A stretch of 64,000 bases of DNA from Xiphias gladius (GCF_016859285.1 NC_053422.1:17839001-17903000); one strand, 5' to 3'. Positions 1 to 24,728 are shown, counted from the stretch's first letter. The notes: generated from the sequence alone by a model not told the origin. A program made the numbers and translations.

Positions 1-113
1 AAAAAATATAATTATCCTTCTGTCAGACAGGATGCACCAGATACAATCACATTATGCATCATGATCACTTTATTAATTATGACACAATGGGAAGGGCACG
101 TGTAAAAGGCTTA

Positions 114-12442
<12,329 letters not shown>

Positions 12443-12891
12443 CGCAACAGCTTTTGAGGTGGTTTCGGGATGCGAGTGAGGAGAGCGCACATCCAACTTA
12501 CTCCAGACAGCGCAGAGGAGCCAATGAGGGGCGCATGCGTGCAGCCAGCCCAAGATCAAAGAGTGGAGACTGATGATGGTGGATGAGCAGTTTCCATTGC
12601 AGAGAAAAATATTAAAGGGACAAGTGGATGTGCGTAATGAAGAAACGAGCATTTACGACAGGAGTGAAAAGAACAACAAGGGTGTTAATTTTAGGCTTGT
12701 TTTATTGTTATATATGTTTAGTACATGGCAGATAAGTTTCTTTATATCCTGACAAGGTCAAACAACTGGTTGCACTGGGGAGTTAAAATGGTCAGATTGT
12801 CAAGTTAAGAGCAAGTTTATACCTTCTGTGTTCACGTTATTAGACACCTTAAGTGGCTAAAAAGAGAACAACACTCCATCCATAACAGGTT

Positions 12892-12943
12892 GTTAGGCAC
12901 AGATGTTTGTATATAAAGTTATATGCAAACATCTGTGCCTGAC
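12892..12943. repeat. Near-perfect hairpin, 25-bp arms
   Basis: Arms 12892-12916 and 12919-12943 are reverse complements except at two positions, and both exceptions would be G-U pairs in plus-strand RNA. The core is AGGCACAGATGTTTG against CAAACATCTGTGCCT. Only AG separates the arms, so a real RNA loop would use the AT-rich centre. It could be a decayed palindromic element or a small-RNA hairpin; the sequence does not decide. Confidence 0.8.
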
Positions 12944-13314
12944 AGTCATGCATCACCCATAAATTAAAAAAAGAGAAAATGAATGTCAGCAACACCCAGG
13001 GGCGTTATATCCCATGGCTTCCCTGCAGTGTTTCCAGAGGACCTGCAGGAGATCTGAAAATGCAAACGGAGCATCAGCGCGCCACAGCAGAAACACAGCA
13101 CCCCCGATTCATTTTCTCAGGTTTGAGAACATTTTTGAAGCAGCGAGGAGGGATGCGAGCCTCCTCTAAATTGCCTTTGATCTTGTTGTAGTGGGAGCTG
13201 TGCTTCTGTAGAGGGCAGGCTTCTGAAAGCATTGGTTCACTGTTGCATCACCACCAGTTACAGCCATCACAGATTATATCATCCACTTCTATTTGATCTG
13301 TTTCTTGGTTTTTT

Positions 13315-13316
<2 letters not shown>

Positions 13317-13382
<66 letters not shown>
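13317..13382. repeat. (GT)33 microsatellite
   Basis: An uninterrupted run of 33 GT units lies in the gabrb2-gabra6 intergenic region. It produces spurious poly-Cys/Val and poly-His/Thr reading frames. Confidence 0.97.
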
Positions 13383-13383
<1 letters not shown>

Positions 13384-15536
13384 TGAGCGTCATGCATACT
13401 GTATGTGTGTGGTGTCTGTCCTGGTCCGGGGCCCAAAAAGTTGTTGTGTGTACATGGCGGGTTTAAAGTGACTGAGGCCTGTGAAGGGCAGCTCTTCAGC
13501 TGCTGATCAGAACAGAAGTGGGCAGTGGTCACAGCCTGTGAAATGAAAAGATGTGCGGCAGGAGAATAAATGAGTTTCTGATTAATTTCCTCTGTCAGAT
13601 GGGAGCAGAGTCAACGCTGAGAGCTTGTTCACAGAGGGAGAGAGGAGGGTGAGGTGAGGCTGGCTGGATGCTGAAGGTCTCTCTGGCTGCATGTAGCCTT
13701 TTCCAGGTCCTCTTAGCTGCTAGCATCCATGTCCCTGCAAGAGCAGAATACAGCAGAGCAGGAAATGTGAGAGGAGCATACAGAAACCTCTGTTTCCACA
13801 TTCAGGGTGGCTCTATCTGCAGTACACTGCACAGCCCAAACTGCTAACGTGCTCCCCGTCCTCTCAGCGCCTTCTTCAAAAGTACCAAGCAAAGAGACGT
13901 GGCCAAAATACATACAGGGAATAGATGTGATCCAGCTGTTCTCATGCTCTCCATCTTGTCTCTCTCATTATTCAGCAGAATGTTATAAACAAAACAACCA
14001 TAAAAATTCTCTGACAGGAACATGAGAAGCATGATGAGCAGATTTGCACTCCCCAGTGTTACATAACAGATCTCTCTCCCCCCTCTCCCGTCTCTCCCTC
14101 GCTCTCTCTGTCTGTCTTTTTGCGCTGTATCTCTCTCTTTCTTTCTTGGACATGGAGCTTTGTGTTCTATAAGTGGCTCACTTATAAGCGGGAAAGTGAA
14201 TAATCGCCTTTTCATGTGGTTAATGTGCAAAGTAGGCTCTGGTTTATTTCGCCTGTGAGACCAACTCCCCATGAAGAAACAGTGTTGTCATTAAAACGAC
14301 CGGGGTTTTGCCAGCCCTCAGGTAAACCTCATATAAAAGAGGAGAGAGCTTGATACATGTTTTTCTTCTCAAATTAACTGAGCGCTCAGCCCCTTTTGTA
14401 TTGTAAATCTATGATGATGATAAAAGCCACAGCACTGGCGTCAATGCAGCAACAACGCCACCTAACATCATTCTCCCCTTTCTTTCTTTTTTTTTTTTTA
14501 TGCCTACAACTCCTGGGGCTGTTTCAGCATTAGAAATTATTGATGTTTATACTGCCTAGATAAAAGTCTTTGACAAAAAACTGTGGGTAGTCGTTGTTAC
14601 ACTGAAGCTATCATAATTAGAGTAGAGTGAGACAGGTTTGTGGCTCTTTGAGATACAAAGTAAGTGTGCATAAACATCCTTCATCCACTGGCTGACTTTT
14701 TTTCTCCTCTTTGCTAATTTATACAACAATTCTGTAAACTCGAGAAGGTAGATTAATGTAAGGGTCTGCAGGAAGAAAAATACAGTATTTTTGCTATTAA
14801 AAATTACTTTTTTTTTACTTTTTCATATTTTTCTCCGGTTTTGCTTTTTTCATGTCAAATATCAAAATCTAAATATTATTCAAGCGAAACAATGTAAGAG
14901 GAAAAAAATCCTGGTTCAACTGGTAAACATATTTCACGAGGCAAAAAAGATGGGACCAACTTGTTTGATATCCATTACCTACAGTAGAAGAACAATTAAA
15001 AAATAAAGCCAGTGGTATTCTGTATTTTTTTGTGTCTTGGTCCGTCTCTCAATACTTTACAACTTTCTTAGCCTTTTCGTGGCACTCAGCTCCGAGCCCA
15101 TTTGTTCCAACTTAAATTCATAAATCTTCAAAAATGGGTCAGTGGAGTCTAAGTAATTCCCAAAAACAACTGGGCACCACAGCCTGGCACCAGCAAACAT
15201 TACTCAAACAGGAGTAAATAATGCATTTGTTGGGGACTATTTTCAGCCGTGGATTAAAACACATTTGGTGATTTAGTATTTATGGTAGTGGGATGGTGCA
15301 TGTGGGAACCACTCAAAGTGAACCACAGTGCCCGTGTTCATCACAATGAGAGAACATGTCACCCGGTGCAGCCATGTGGCTCATAGATGTGTTTTTAATT
15401 GCTTTTGAAACAATGAAGCTTCATGGCACTGAGGAATAAGCAATCATATTTTGGATACACAGACAATACCCGTGAGTAATTCACTGTTGGTTTTGGAATT
15501 TTCATGGAATTTGTTGTCCATCACCAGCCATATCCT

Positions 15537-18500
15537 TTAAATTTCTGGACTTCTGAATGGTGCCTTTACTCTTGTAGGCACACCAGCAGCCGGATAGATG
15601 TACAGAGAGAACTGAATGTGGCTAGGGTACCTGGCACTCTCCATGGTGTCCTTGACCAAGTAGATGTACCAGTAGATGAGGTTGAAGAGGGCGAAGGCCA
15701 GGGGAAAGAGGACACGGGCGTACGTGTCGATGGGGCTGGTGCCGGCCAGCTGCGGGATTTGAGGAAAAGCCGAGCCCTGCTGGAGGAAGATCGGCAGTGG
15801 CGGAGCATCTTCTGGCTCACTGCAGCACACTGAGTGGTTTCTCCTCTTCAGGCCTTCCTGAGGGCTGCTGTCCGACTGGTGGGAGGGGGGCGGGGTGATT
15901 TGGAGGGAAAGCAGGAGGGGGTGAGATGGGGTTGGTGTGAGTTTTGTGGTGCACAGTGAGAGAAAAAAAAGGGGAAGGAGAAATGTTAAAAAAACCACGG
16001 ATTTCTGCACTGCTAGTAAATACTGTGTATACTAATTTTAAGTTGCTGGAGTCATGTATACAATGCCGCAACAATGTTTGTTCCCACAGGAGCTTTCTCT
16101 CAATGGCATGGCAACATCCTTATAGAACGCAGCAGGTAGTTTGCTGGATGCCCATAGGATGGTTAGGAGATTATGCAGGGAGGAGTGCTGGAGTTGTTCT
16201 CTGTTCTCGTACTGAGGCTATTTTTAAAGCATCTAACCATGAGCCCTACACGAGACAGATCCCAGGAGGGTGCCGTGGTGGCTTACAGTATTAGCATAAA
16301 GCATATAGCTGGAGATGAGAGCACTACAACATCACATATTACTATTTAATGTGTGGTATGCCCTGAATGGCAAGAATGGAAAAGGCAGGGTGACTACTTG
16401 GAAATGCATAGAAAGAGACTTCCTATCTGTGGCATGATTTCTCTTTCTCTGCATCTGAGTCTGAAGCAGCTGGGTTAGTCTTCTTTATCAGCATCACTGC
16501 ATCAAACTCTCTGCAACACTGAGGACACTCTGTATCTCCATTCACCGTTATACATTATACATTATTCACCGTCCATCAGCTATACCGCTTATTCTTTGAG
16601 GGTTGCAGGGGGGCTGGACATTGGGGTGTGGACAGGTTGCCAATCTATCACAGAGCCAACATATAGAGACAAACAACCTTTCACACCTGCATGTCTTTGT
16701 CAATTTTGGGATGAAACCTTTATAACTGGGGCTTCATCTGCGGGAGGGGCTAACTGTGGGCTTCCTCCCACAGATAGCACTGTTGCTGTTGCAACAGTGC
16801 AACAGTGCTATCCACCGCACCACCGTGCCGTCCTCCAGTCACCATTACTACCTATGTAAATGCATTTGACACGCCATGTACATAAAATCATGGCCTCTCA
16901 AATGTAAATCACACACCTTGTTTAAGTGATAGCAGAAGCTGATGTTGCTGAGCAAGTTGCTTTCATACAAAGTTTAGGAAAACCATATCCTACGGTATAG
17001 AATCCTATAGATTTGCTACAGTCCACATAATAGCAAACCTGGCTGTAAAGTTGTGTATTTATCCCTGTTTGTACCCAGGACCCCAGTGCATTACTGTTCA
17101 GATCAGTGACTTCTCTAGCTTCCTATTACTGCACACACTAACATTTTTTTTTTATTTTAAAAGAACTGTTCAGAAATTGAAGATAGATACGAGAAGATTA
17201 TTACCACTATTATGTCTGTACGATAAATTAGCTTAGCTTAGCATAAAAATTGGAAAGGAGAAAGACAGCTAGCTAGGTTGTGCTAAGCTTAGCTAACCGG
17301 CTGCTGGACATCTCATCTAACTCTCGGCAAGGAAGTTAAAAAGCCCAAAAATTCTCCAAAATGTTGAATTATTCCGTTAACCTTTACGTGCTTTTTATAT
17401 CTTTGTTTTGGTCAGATATCACAGTCCTTCCTGAAAAATGGGCCTGTTCCCTGAATTATTAGTTTCTACTCTTACAATTTTCACATCATACTTTTCTACA
17501 ATTTCATGTTGTTTTACGTGTAATATATGAAATGAAATAGCAAAAAAAAAGGGTTTTTTGCGTATGCAAACTTAACCAATAAAACTCTTTTACTTGTGAT
17601 TCTGATTCTACAAAAACCAACCTCTGTTAAGTGATTAAGTGATCACCATGTTTTAATGATGTAAGTGATTTTTTCAGCTGGAATTTGTCCTTCATCTTAG
17701 ACATAAAGTTGACTGCTCACCGAAACTGTGTCGTCATCGTCGCTGCCGGTAGCCAGAACCTCAAGCTTGTCTTGTCTGGCTTTTTGTTCCTTCAGACGGC
17801 GGGCCTGGAGGGTGGCAAAGTAGTTCACGGCTGCAAACTCGACGAGAGCCGAGGCCACAAAGGCAAAACACACAGCGATGAACCAATCCATGGCGGTGGC
17901 ATAGGCCACTTTGGGAAGTGACTGACGGGCACTGATGCTCAAGGTGGTCATTGTCAGCACTGTGGTGATGCCTGGAGGAAGACAAGCATATATATGTACT
18001 CTGACACACATACATGCCACATTAATTAAACATTAATTGCCCGATACTGATGGGGAGATAGAGTACCAGCAACTGTACGTGCAGGAACAGACTCCTTGTT
18101 AATCCAAAAAGAGACTTGTGACAACACGACGACCATTATGAGGGGGATGTAGGTCTGTATGAGGTAGTAGCCGAGCTTCCTCTGGAGAAGGAAATGGATC
18201 ACCTGCACAGAGTAGTGACCTGCAAGATAAACAGCAGGTGTGAAGAGAGTAACCCTGAGAGAGAGAGCGGGGTAGCACAGAGCAGATGCCCTTGCCTGCC
18301 CTTGAAACAGAATAGCTGCTGAGAGAAATGTATAGATATATCGCTGCTGTTAGGACTGGAATAGCCAGCTAACTGTTAAGACAGCATGCGAGAGCCAGGA
18401 GGAAGGAACAGAAGAAGGACGGGAACGGGACAAAAACAAGGAAAGAAGGAGGAGGGAGCACAGCAGACATTTGGAAATGGGATAAAGTCAAGAGGAGGAA

Positions 18501-20699
18501 GAAGAAGCGAGTGAGGAGGGGGAAGGAGGAGAGCATGCAGTGTCACTATGCGTAACACTGCCCTGCTCCGCCTAACACACGCATGCAGACATTCACAGAC
18601 CAAACACACACTGCATCATGCGCACGCACATACAGAGCTTGTCTCTCTCGCTCTCGGTGTTTTCTAAATGGATAGCATCTCTACGGTTTGGAGCCTAGCC
18701 TGCCTCATCTTTTTTCTCTCTATTCCAGGAATATGCTGGGTTTCACAGCAGGGGAGCACCTTCTTCTTCTGGTGAATAGAGAAAATGCGCACACACACAC
18801 ACACACTACTCCATCCTTCCTCCTCTGTCAGTGCATTCACTGGGCTTTAAACCCTCTAGTTCTTTTTTAAGGCACACCGTTCGCATTAGGCCTTGACCAC
18901 TTAAGCATCTTAGATGCTCAGACGCTGCTGAAGGAAGTCTTTGCTTTTATATCGGCTCTACTGCGGGAGAGTAATGGACACTAGTGCAGAGTTTGAAGAG
19001 ACTCACTTGACCTCTTGCTATTAGCAGATTCATCAGCTCATGAGAATTTTTAAAGTGCAGCTACGACTGTAACAGTGTCCTTATAAGAAGAGCAATGTGA
19101 GAGCTGACAGTCAGCAATACCTGTATTCGATTTGAATATCTCACTGGACAAAGTCTGTCCCACCAGATCATACTGAAGAAGACTCATGGATTCCTTGGGA
19201 CACTCGACAGATGCTATTGGCCCCTTTCTCCAGGTGAACACAATTTCACTGCTCGTGTAGGCATCTAAAAATGCAAAGACAAGTGGGGGAACACCTGAAA
19301 CACTCAAATGTTGGTCACATTTATGAATCTGGACATTACCGGGCAATATTATTCATTCTGTTTATGAACACATCTGTTATACTTACAGCTTCCAAACCTG
19401 AGAGGACAGGCGTGGCCATCCAAGGGGAAGTCCATCAGCCTCATCGGACATTCTGCACTGATTGTCAGTCTAACATGGAGAGGACACACAGGAATCAATC
19501 TCAGTTATTCATTTCATTTAACCTTAGGTCAGAAAAAAGACAGTTTTATAAACAAAACAACAGCTGTGCTATCTAAGATCACCTCATAGTGTAGAGGACA
19601 GTCCCGTTTTGCATGATGCGGAAGAGCTTGTTGGGTGTGGTCATGTTATGGGAAAGGGACTTTTTAGAGTTCCTGAAGAACGTATCTGGAATCCAGATCT
19701 TGTCCACCATACGGTTGTTCAGCCGCAGGATTTCAATCGGGCCCTCGAACTTAAGACGCTCATCAACCCACATCTGACGGAAGAACATGTCCATAGTGTA
19801 CTCCTGATGCATAAACATCAGATATTAGTAGATGTAAATACAAACTACAAACCATGCAACCCTAAAGTCTCACTTTAAATTTCGATCTTTGTGCGCTACA
19901 AAAATGCAGTCCCCGTCATTCATCAGCATCTACAGTGTAATACTGAAGACACATTTCAACTTGCAGTGGAAGGTGAGGAGAACTGACGAGGCAATGATGG
20001 ATGCCACTCATCCCAGATAATCATTAATCAATCCATTCAGCCATTTCCTCTGTCTGACATGTTGTCATATTGATTTAAAGGCCATCAATAATGGAGTTAT
20101 AGGGCTGGTCAAACAGATTAAAGCTCATTAGACGGTCTCATGGCAGATTGCCCATGAGGCAGACATTCAGTGGTCACTGAAGCGCTGTTATCTCCCACAG
20201 TCGGCGCATATACGTACAGCTCCTCACAGAAGTATTATCTTACCATCTCAACATCTGAAACAGGTCCAAAGCTGGTGACAAAGATGTCTGTTTTCACCTC
20301 GGTAACACCACCTGCAACAGTCATTAACAACTGTACACTGCACGCAATAACACAAAATGCACAGAAATTTATATGGCACCATGTACTAAATTTATCTTAA
20401 AAATATGAGGCAAGGCTTTATGAAAAAGGGTTAGGGATGTGAAGTTTGAATTACCTCCAGATCCAGGTCGCAGTCTGTTGTCATAACCATCCAAAAGTCG
20501 ATCCAAAATGAGAGTGATGTTGTCCGAGTAAATCCTCTCATTTCCACTTACATTACCAAGACTGCAAAGAAAAAAAAAAGGGTTGAACTCCCAGGCTGAC
20601 CGTACTCTGACCCAAGTTTAGGTAAAGAGAGAAGACTTACTTTATCCAGCAGATAAAAGTAACTAAAGTTAACATCAGGACAGCCATCCCCGGCAGCAT
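15537..20699 (-). CDS. gabra6: GABA-A receptor alpha subunit, gabra6-like (complete)
   Basis: Alpha subunit of a GABA-gated chloride channel, nine coding exons: 20699-20641, 20561-20455, 20311-20244, 19803-19583, 19469-19387, 19264-19121, 18219-18067, 17971-17721 and 15875-15537. All junctions are GT-AG and in phase; exons of 68, 221, 83, 144 and 153 bp are standard for the family. The sum is 474 residues. Visible parts are a signal peptide ([15 protein letters not shown]...), the Cys-loop ([15 protein letters not shown]), TM1-TM2 ([27 protein letters not shown]), TM3 ([12 protein letters not shown]) and TM4 ([18 protein letters not shown]). Residue 122 is Arg ([10 protein letters not shown]) where diazepam-sensitive alphas have His, as in alpha-4 and alpha-6. 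With the beta-2-type neighbour this points to alpha-6. About 32 residues follow the usual end (KDTMES), which is unusual. Alpha-4 remains a possible alternative. Confidence 0.92.
16565..16835 (+). repeat. Degenerate dispersed fish repeat
   Basis: It opens with TATACCGCTTATTCTTTGAG, contains GACAGGTTGCCAATCTATCA and CAACCTTTCACACCTGCATG, and closes with CTATCCACCGCACCACCGTG. These are landmarks of a very common teleost interspersed repeat that I recognise by pattern but cannot assign to a named family. It includes a 14-bp-arm hairpin near its 3' end. Confidence 0.6.
17165..17340 (+). repeat. Degenerate dispersed fish repeat (AGCTTAGCTTAGCATAAA type)
   Basis: The segment GAAGATAGATACGAGAAGAT, then TTAGCTTAGCTTAGCATAAA, then GGAAAGGAGAAAGACAGCTA matches a repeat seen widely in fish noncoding DNA. 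No terminal repeats or target duplications are visible, and the family name is not known to me. Confidence 0.5.
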
Positions 20700-21363
20700 T
20701 GATCACCAAATTTTCAGTCAACTCTCTGATCAGCTCATATTTAGCAAAATACTATGTGAGAGGAGTTAAAACAAATCGAGCAAGAGTCTTTATTGGTGTC
20801 GTTAAAGTGACTGGTATGTATGCAAAAGGACACAGGAGGCACTTAAGATAGGAACAGTAATCTAATTAGCAGATTAGTAAATCCACTCCATTTTTAGACA
20901 AACATTGGATTCCGTTGAAGCCAAATTAAGATAATTAAAGCAAAAATAAAAACCTGAAGTCAATTAATCATATCAGTTTATAGTATTGATAATAATAATA
21001 CTTATAAAAGCCTACCGTGTTTCTCATGAGAACAGTTGATCTTGTTGCAGCTTGGTTTCTCAGACAGCTGGTGGCGCTGCGGACACAATGTTGTTTATAA
21101 CCGGAAATTATAGCCACAACGAGAGCAGAAGAAGAAGAAGTTTCGCGAGAGTGATGGGCCAAACAACACGGCGAGATTTAACATATCCACCAAATAGTGA
21201 AACCAGTTTTAACTGACACATTCTTCACAGCAATCATGTTATGTAGTCGGTACATAAACAGCGGAAAGGATTAAGTGGGTAGCAAACTGTTAGCATAACT
21301 TCTCTGCTAGCAGGAAAAACTCAGCTGACATCAGCAGACCTGTCAGCCGGTGGACGCCGCAGC
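20700..21363. promoter_or_regulatory. Divergent promoter region, gabra6 (-) / nudcd2 (+)
   Basis: Only 664 bp separate the two start codons. On the nudcd2 side are CCGGAAAT at 21101-21108 (ETS-type), TCGCGAGA at 21143-21150 (a motif typical of CpG-type housekeeping core promoters) and CTGGTGGCGCTGCGG near 21069 (CTCF-like). The gabra6 side (20700-21000) is AT-rich and shows no clear core motif. Whether both genes share one promoter is unknown; their expected expression differs (neuronal versus ubiquitous). Confidence 0.5.
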
Positions 21364-23387
21364 ATGTCGGTGCACTTCGAGGAGAGGAGCGGTGTCGTGC
21401 CCTGCAAGACACCCTGGGGCTCCTGGTACCAGACCATGGAGGAGGTCTTCATCGAAGTAAACGTGCCTCATGGGACGTCTGCCAGAGAGGTCAGGTGCCA
21501 TTTGGGATCCAGAGTCATCGAGCTGCACGTCAGAGGGCAGGAAATATTCAAGGTGATCGTTATTTTCACTTGGAGTGAAAGAAGGAAGGGTAAATAAAAA
21601 AGAGCGATGTGGGATTCGGTTTAATTCGATACTGTTTAGATTTTCTGAATCTGTTTTGTCCCCCTCTTGGTAAGAATAAAGGTAAAACCTGTGATTAAAA
21701 TGACAAAAATGAGAAAAACGCCTTGCTTTGTATATGACGTTAGGTCACTATGAAAACTTTTCCAGACTCTCCAAGTGTCTAAGCAAGAAAAGCACTGGTG
21801 TATTCATATCATTAATGCCGACTGTGCACCGTGTAGCTGAGCCAGTTACAGGATTTGGTATTGTACATGCTGACCCACTCAACGGAACCATTGTTGATGT
21901 TGGTAGGTCCACCTGTGCCTTTCCATCTCAGGTAAATAAAAATCCATGCCGTGGAAGTGGTCTATTGGACCATGCCCAGGTTTAAAATGAGTCTTTTCTC
22001 CATTCATTACAAAACCATGTCTTTTGAGCTGCAAAAGATGGAGAAAATCAGGAATATCGATGGCCTTCCTTCATCTAGTCCCACTCAACCTTGACCAAAT
22101 TAAAAAAGATAGAGAACTTCCTTTTTTAATTTATCATTCCTGGAAGAGAAAAAAGGAAGGGAATGCTCAAAGTTGGACTTGAGTTCATCTCATAGTGCAA
22201 CATTTTATATTGTTACCTTTACTGAAATCATTAGCTCATAACATGTTTGACTGCTATGTGAACTCACACATCAACCTCACAATCTTTTCTTTTTACACCC
22301 TGTCAGGGAAAGTTGTTTGACACAACCGTGTCTGATGAGGCGACATGGACACTAGGTAGGTTGCATACCTAAAAGTAACATACTCAGATTTCAGTAGACA
22401 AAAGCCGCCTCATCTCTTTTCCTGTTTTCCCTCCACAGAGGACAAGTGTCTCATCCGGATCATTCTGATGAAGACCAACAGAGAGGCGGGGAACTGCTGG
22501 TCCTCCCTGCTGGAGGGGGAGTACTGTGCGAATGCCTGGGTCCAGGACCAGATGCAGAGAAAGCTCACACTGGAGAGGTTCCAGCGAGAGGTTAGTTTTA
22601 TATTGTGTCATCTGAAGGGTTATGGTGTATGGTGTATGGTGCCAAGACAGTTTTCTGTTATCAACTGTACACCTGTCTCCCTCTACATATGGCCACATTG
22701 CTGCCACTTTGTTAGCCCGATAGGTACCACTTTCTTGTAAGGCATCATTGCTGAAATCTTATAGGTTGGAACAAATAGCTTTAGTACTGGTTTATTAATA
22801 AATGTACTAAGACTTTATACATCAATTATAAGTCATTAATAAAGACAAATTTTGGGTTACCGGGGTTGGGAAAAATCCCTGTGGCAGGTATTTTGCGTTT
22901 CTGTTTGGTAAAAATGCAGTTATAAATGGTCCTTTTAATAAACGCTCATGGGTTTCTCTCTTTCTAACAAGCCATCAAGTCTGTAGTTGGAAATGTTAAT
23001 AAGATGCTAATAAATGGATTTAAATCCAGATTGTCTACAGCCCTTGACAAGAAATAAGTAGTCAAATGATCTAATCAGTCAGTTTTCACAACCTGGCAAC
23101 CCAGAGATTGTTCTTATTAATGGCTTGTAACTGATCTTTAAGCCCTGGTAAATTATTTATTAACAATTCATAAAGCCATTATTCACCCCTCAGAGCATCA
23201 TGGATTGTATCATCAATGTTACAGCATGAATTTGTAAAATGAATGGAAAATGTATGTTAGTTTTGATAAGTGGTTATTCATTAATTGCCCTCCTCTTTGC
23301 CAGAATCCTGGATTTGACTTTAGCGGCGCAGAGATCTCTGGGAATTTTGCTGGCGGTGGTCCTGACTTTTCCAATCTACAGAATTGA
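21364..23387 (+). CDS. nudcd2: NudC domain-containing protein 2 (nudcd2)
   Basis: Small CS/p23-fold co-chaperone of the NudC family; family members work with Hsp90 and dynein regulators such as LIS1. Four exons: 21364-21552, 22307-22355, 22439-22590 and 23304-23387. All junctions are GT-AG and in phase, giving 157 residues, the same length as I recall for human NUDCD2. Landmarks are SGVVPCKTPWGSWYQT, EEVFIEVNVP, TWTLEDK, EYCANAWVQDQMQRKLTLER and the C-terminal FDFSGAEISGNF, which is characteristic of this family. It converges with ccng1, and the two share a palindromic poly-A signal. Intron 3 (22591-23303) holds an AT-rich segment with repeated TTATTAATAA-like motifs, probably an old MITE. 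Confidence 0.96.
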
Positions 23388-23753
23388 CCGTTGCTATGGT
23401 CTCAAACATATAGTAAGTGCTGGAGATGTCACTTCCCTCTAATGGACACTATTGAGGACATCCACGGCATGGCAGAGGAACAGTGGGTCTGTCAGACTGT
23501 CACCAAAAGGAAGCGAAAGACTTTCGCAACTCTCTTCGGGCGGTCTAATTGTTCGACAGAGACACAACATGTGTAACACAGCTAGCCCTTTCTATCATCT
23601 GCCTTTCCGTTGGTTCTGAACTGATTTTGTCTGGCAAGTTAAAGCCCATTTTACAGGCTGAACAACAGCTGATTGTAAATGTTTGATCTGTTTGTAAAAA
23701 GCCTTTGAGAGAGATGTTTTTGAATTTTGAAACAAAAGCATACAGCAATAGCT

Positions 23754-23775
23754 TTTCAATAAAGTTTTATTGAAA
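23754..23775. terminator. Bidirectional poly-A signal of nudcd2 and ccng1 (perfect inverted repeat)
   Basis: TTTCAATAAA, two bases (GT), then TTTATTGAAA: a perfect 10-bp inverted repeat with AATAAA on the plus strand (23758-23763) for nudcd2 and on the minus strand (23766-23771) for ccng1. It lies 370 bp after the nudcd2 stop and about 960 bp after the ccng1 stop. The two mRNAs are expected to overlap tail to tail by a few tens of bases. Confidence 0.85.
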
Positions 23776-24728
23776 GGTACATGTACATAGGTTAACCAGA
23801 TGGTGTATTCTTTTAGTCATTTTGAATTTGAGAACACATTCTGTTTTTCTCACTAAAAGAAACTTATACTAGACAGGGAAACTGGCAAAGAAAATGCAAT
23901 ACAAATTTCAATCCACATTTTCACTGCAAGGACCAGTTTTCAGTGTTCTCTGCATAATTGACAACTGAAATCAATCAATACATGTGGTGCTCTGTGTCCA
24001 CAAATTAAGAATCGGTGAAAATCACTCATCTGTAACCACTGATGACATTTCAGCTCAAATAGTATGGTTAGCCATACATGACGGGATCGTCACTAGCCTC
24101 ACTTCACTGGAAAAAACCAGAACTCCCTCGCCATATCAACATAAAAAAAAACAAAATAATCACCTTGGGTAGGAGTGTGCATTCAGGACAGTTTAGCAAC
24201 CTAGGGTGGGAGTTAAGGATTTTGGGCCCGATTTCTTGGTTCCATTTCTGCTGTTCACAAAATCCTTCTCCCTCCTCTTCCACATGGTGGACTGAGGACC
24301 TAGGTGGTTCTATACTTATTAGCTTAAAACCAGCAACCCGTTCCAGGAAACACCAAACACCTTGGTACGGATTTAAACAAGAACATACTGTACACTTGTG
24401 TAAGCAACTCAACCAGGAAAGTAAAACTTAGCAGGATGGCAGTTGATGAACCTCTCTAATGAAGCATTACTCCTTGTCCTTGGAAGATGAAATATAGTGT
24501 GCTTGATCTATGCATGATGAAAAAAAAATTGCAATATTTGTAGTTTTTCCTTAAAGAAATCCATCATCACAGATGAAAATCTGTAAGGAAAATAACTGGA
24601 GCTGTACATGGATGACCTTACTGCAAGCAAATTGCCCAAAAGTTACATCCAATCAGAGAACAAAGATAATGTGGGGACAGTTGTAATTTTTCTCTGCATG
24701 TAAGGCCACCCATTCATACTCCCAGGTT

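Larger units (their letters stand above)
12443..15536. other. Intergenic: gabrb2 5' flank to gabra6 3' end
   Basis: This 3.1 kb holds no supported gene. Its left edge (12443-12700) must contain the gabrb2 promoter and 5' UTR. The frame stays open upstream of the chosen ATG, but that ATG starts a hydrophobic signal peptide resembling the vertebrate beta-2 start. The region also holds a 25-bp-arm inverted repeat (12892-12943), a long GT microsatellite (13317-13382) and C/T-rich runs near 14.1 kb. The gabra6 3' UTR lies at the right edge; ATTAAA on the minus strand near 15394-15399 is a possible poly-A signal. Confidence 0.7.
15876..17720 (-). other. gabra6 intron 8 (1.8 kb)
   Basis: This intron lies between the TM3 exon and the TM4 exon, in the stretch coding for the cytoplasmic loop. 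It contains two decayed dispersed repeats (16565-16835 and 17165-17340) and no coding signal. Confidence 0.75.

Noticed and set aside
13232-13532. Poly-Cys/Val and poly-His/Thr frames
   Set aside because: Direct translation of the GT microsatellite.
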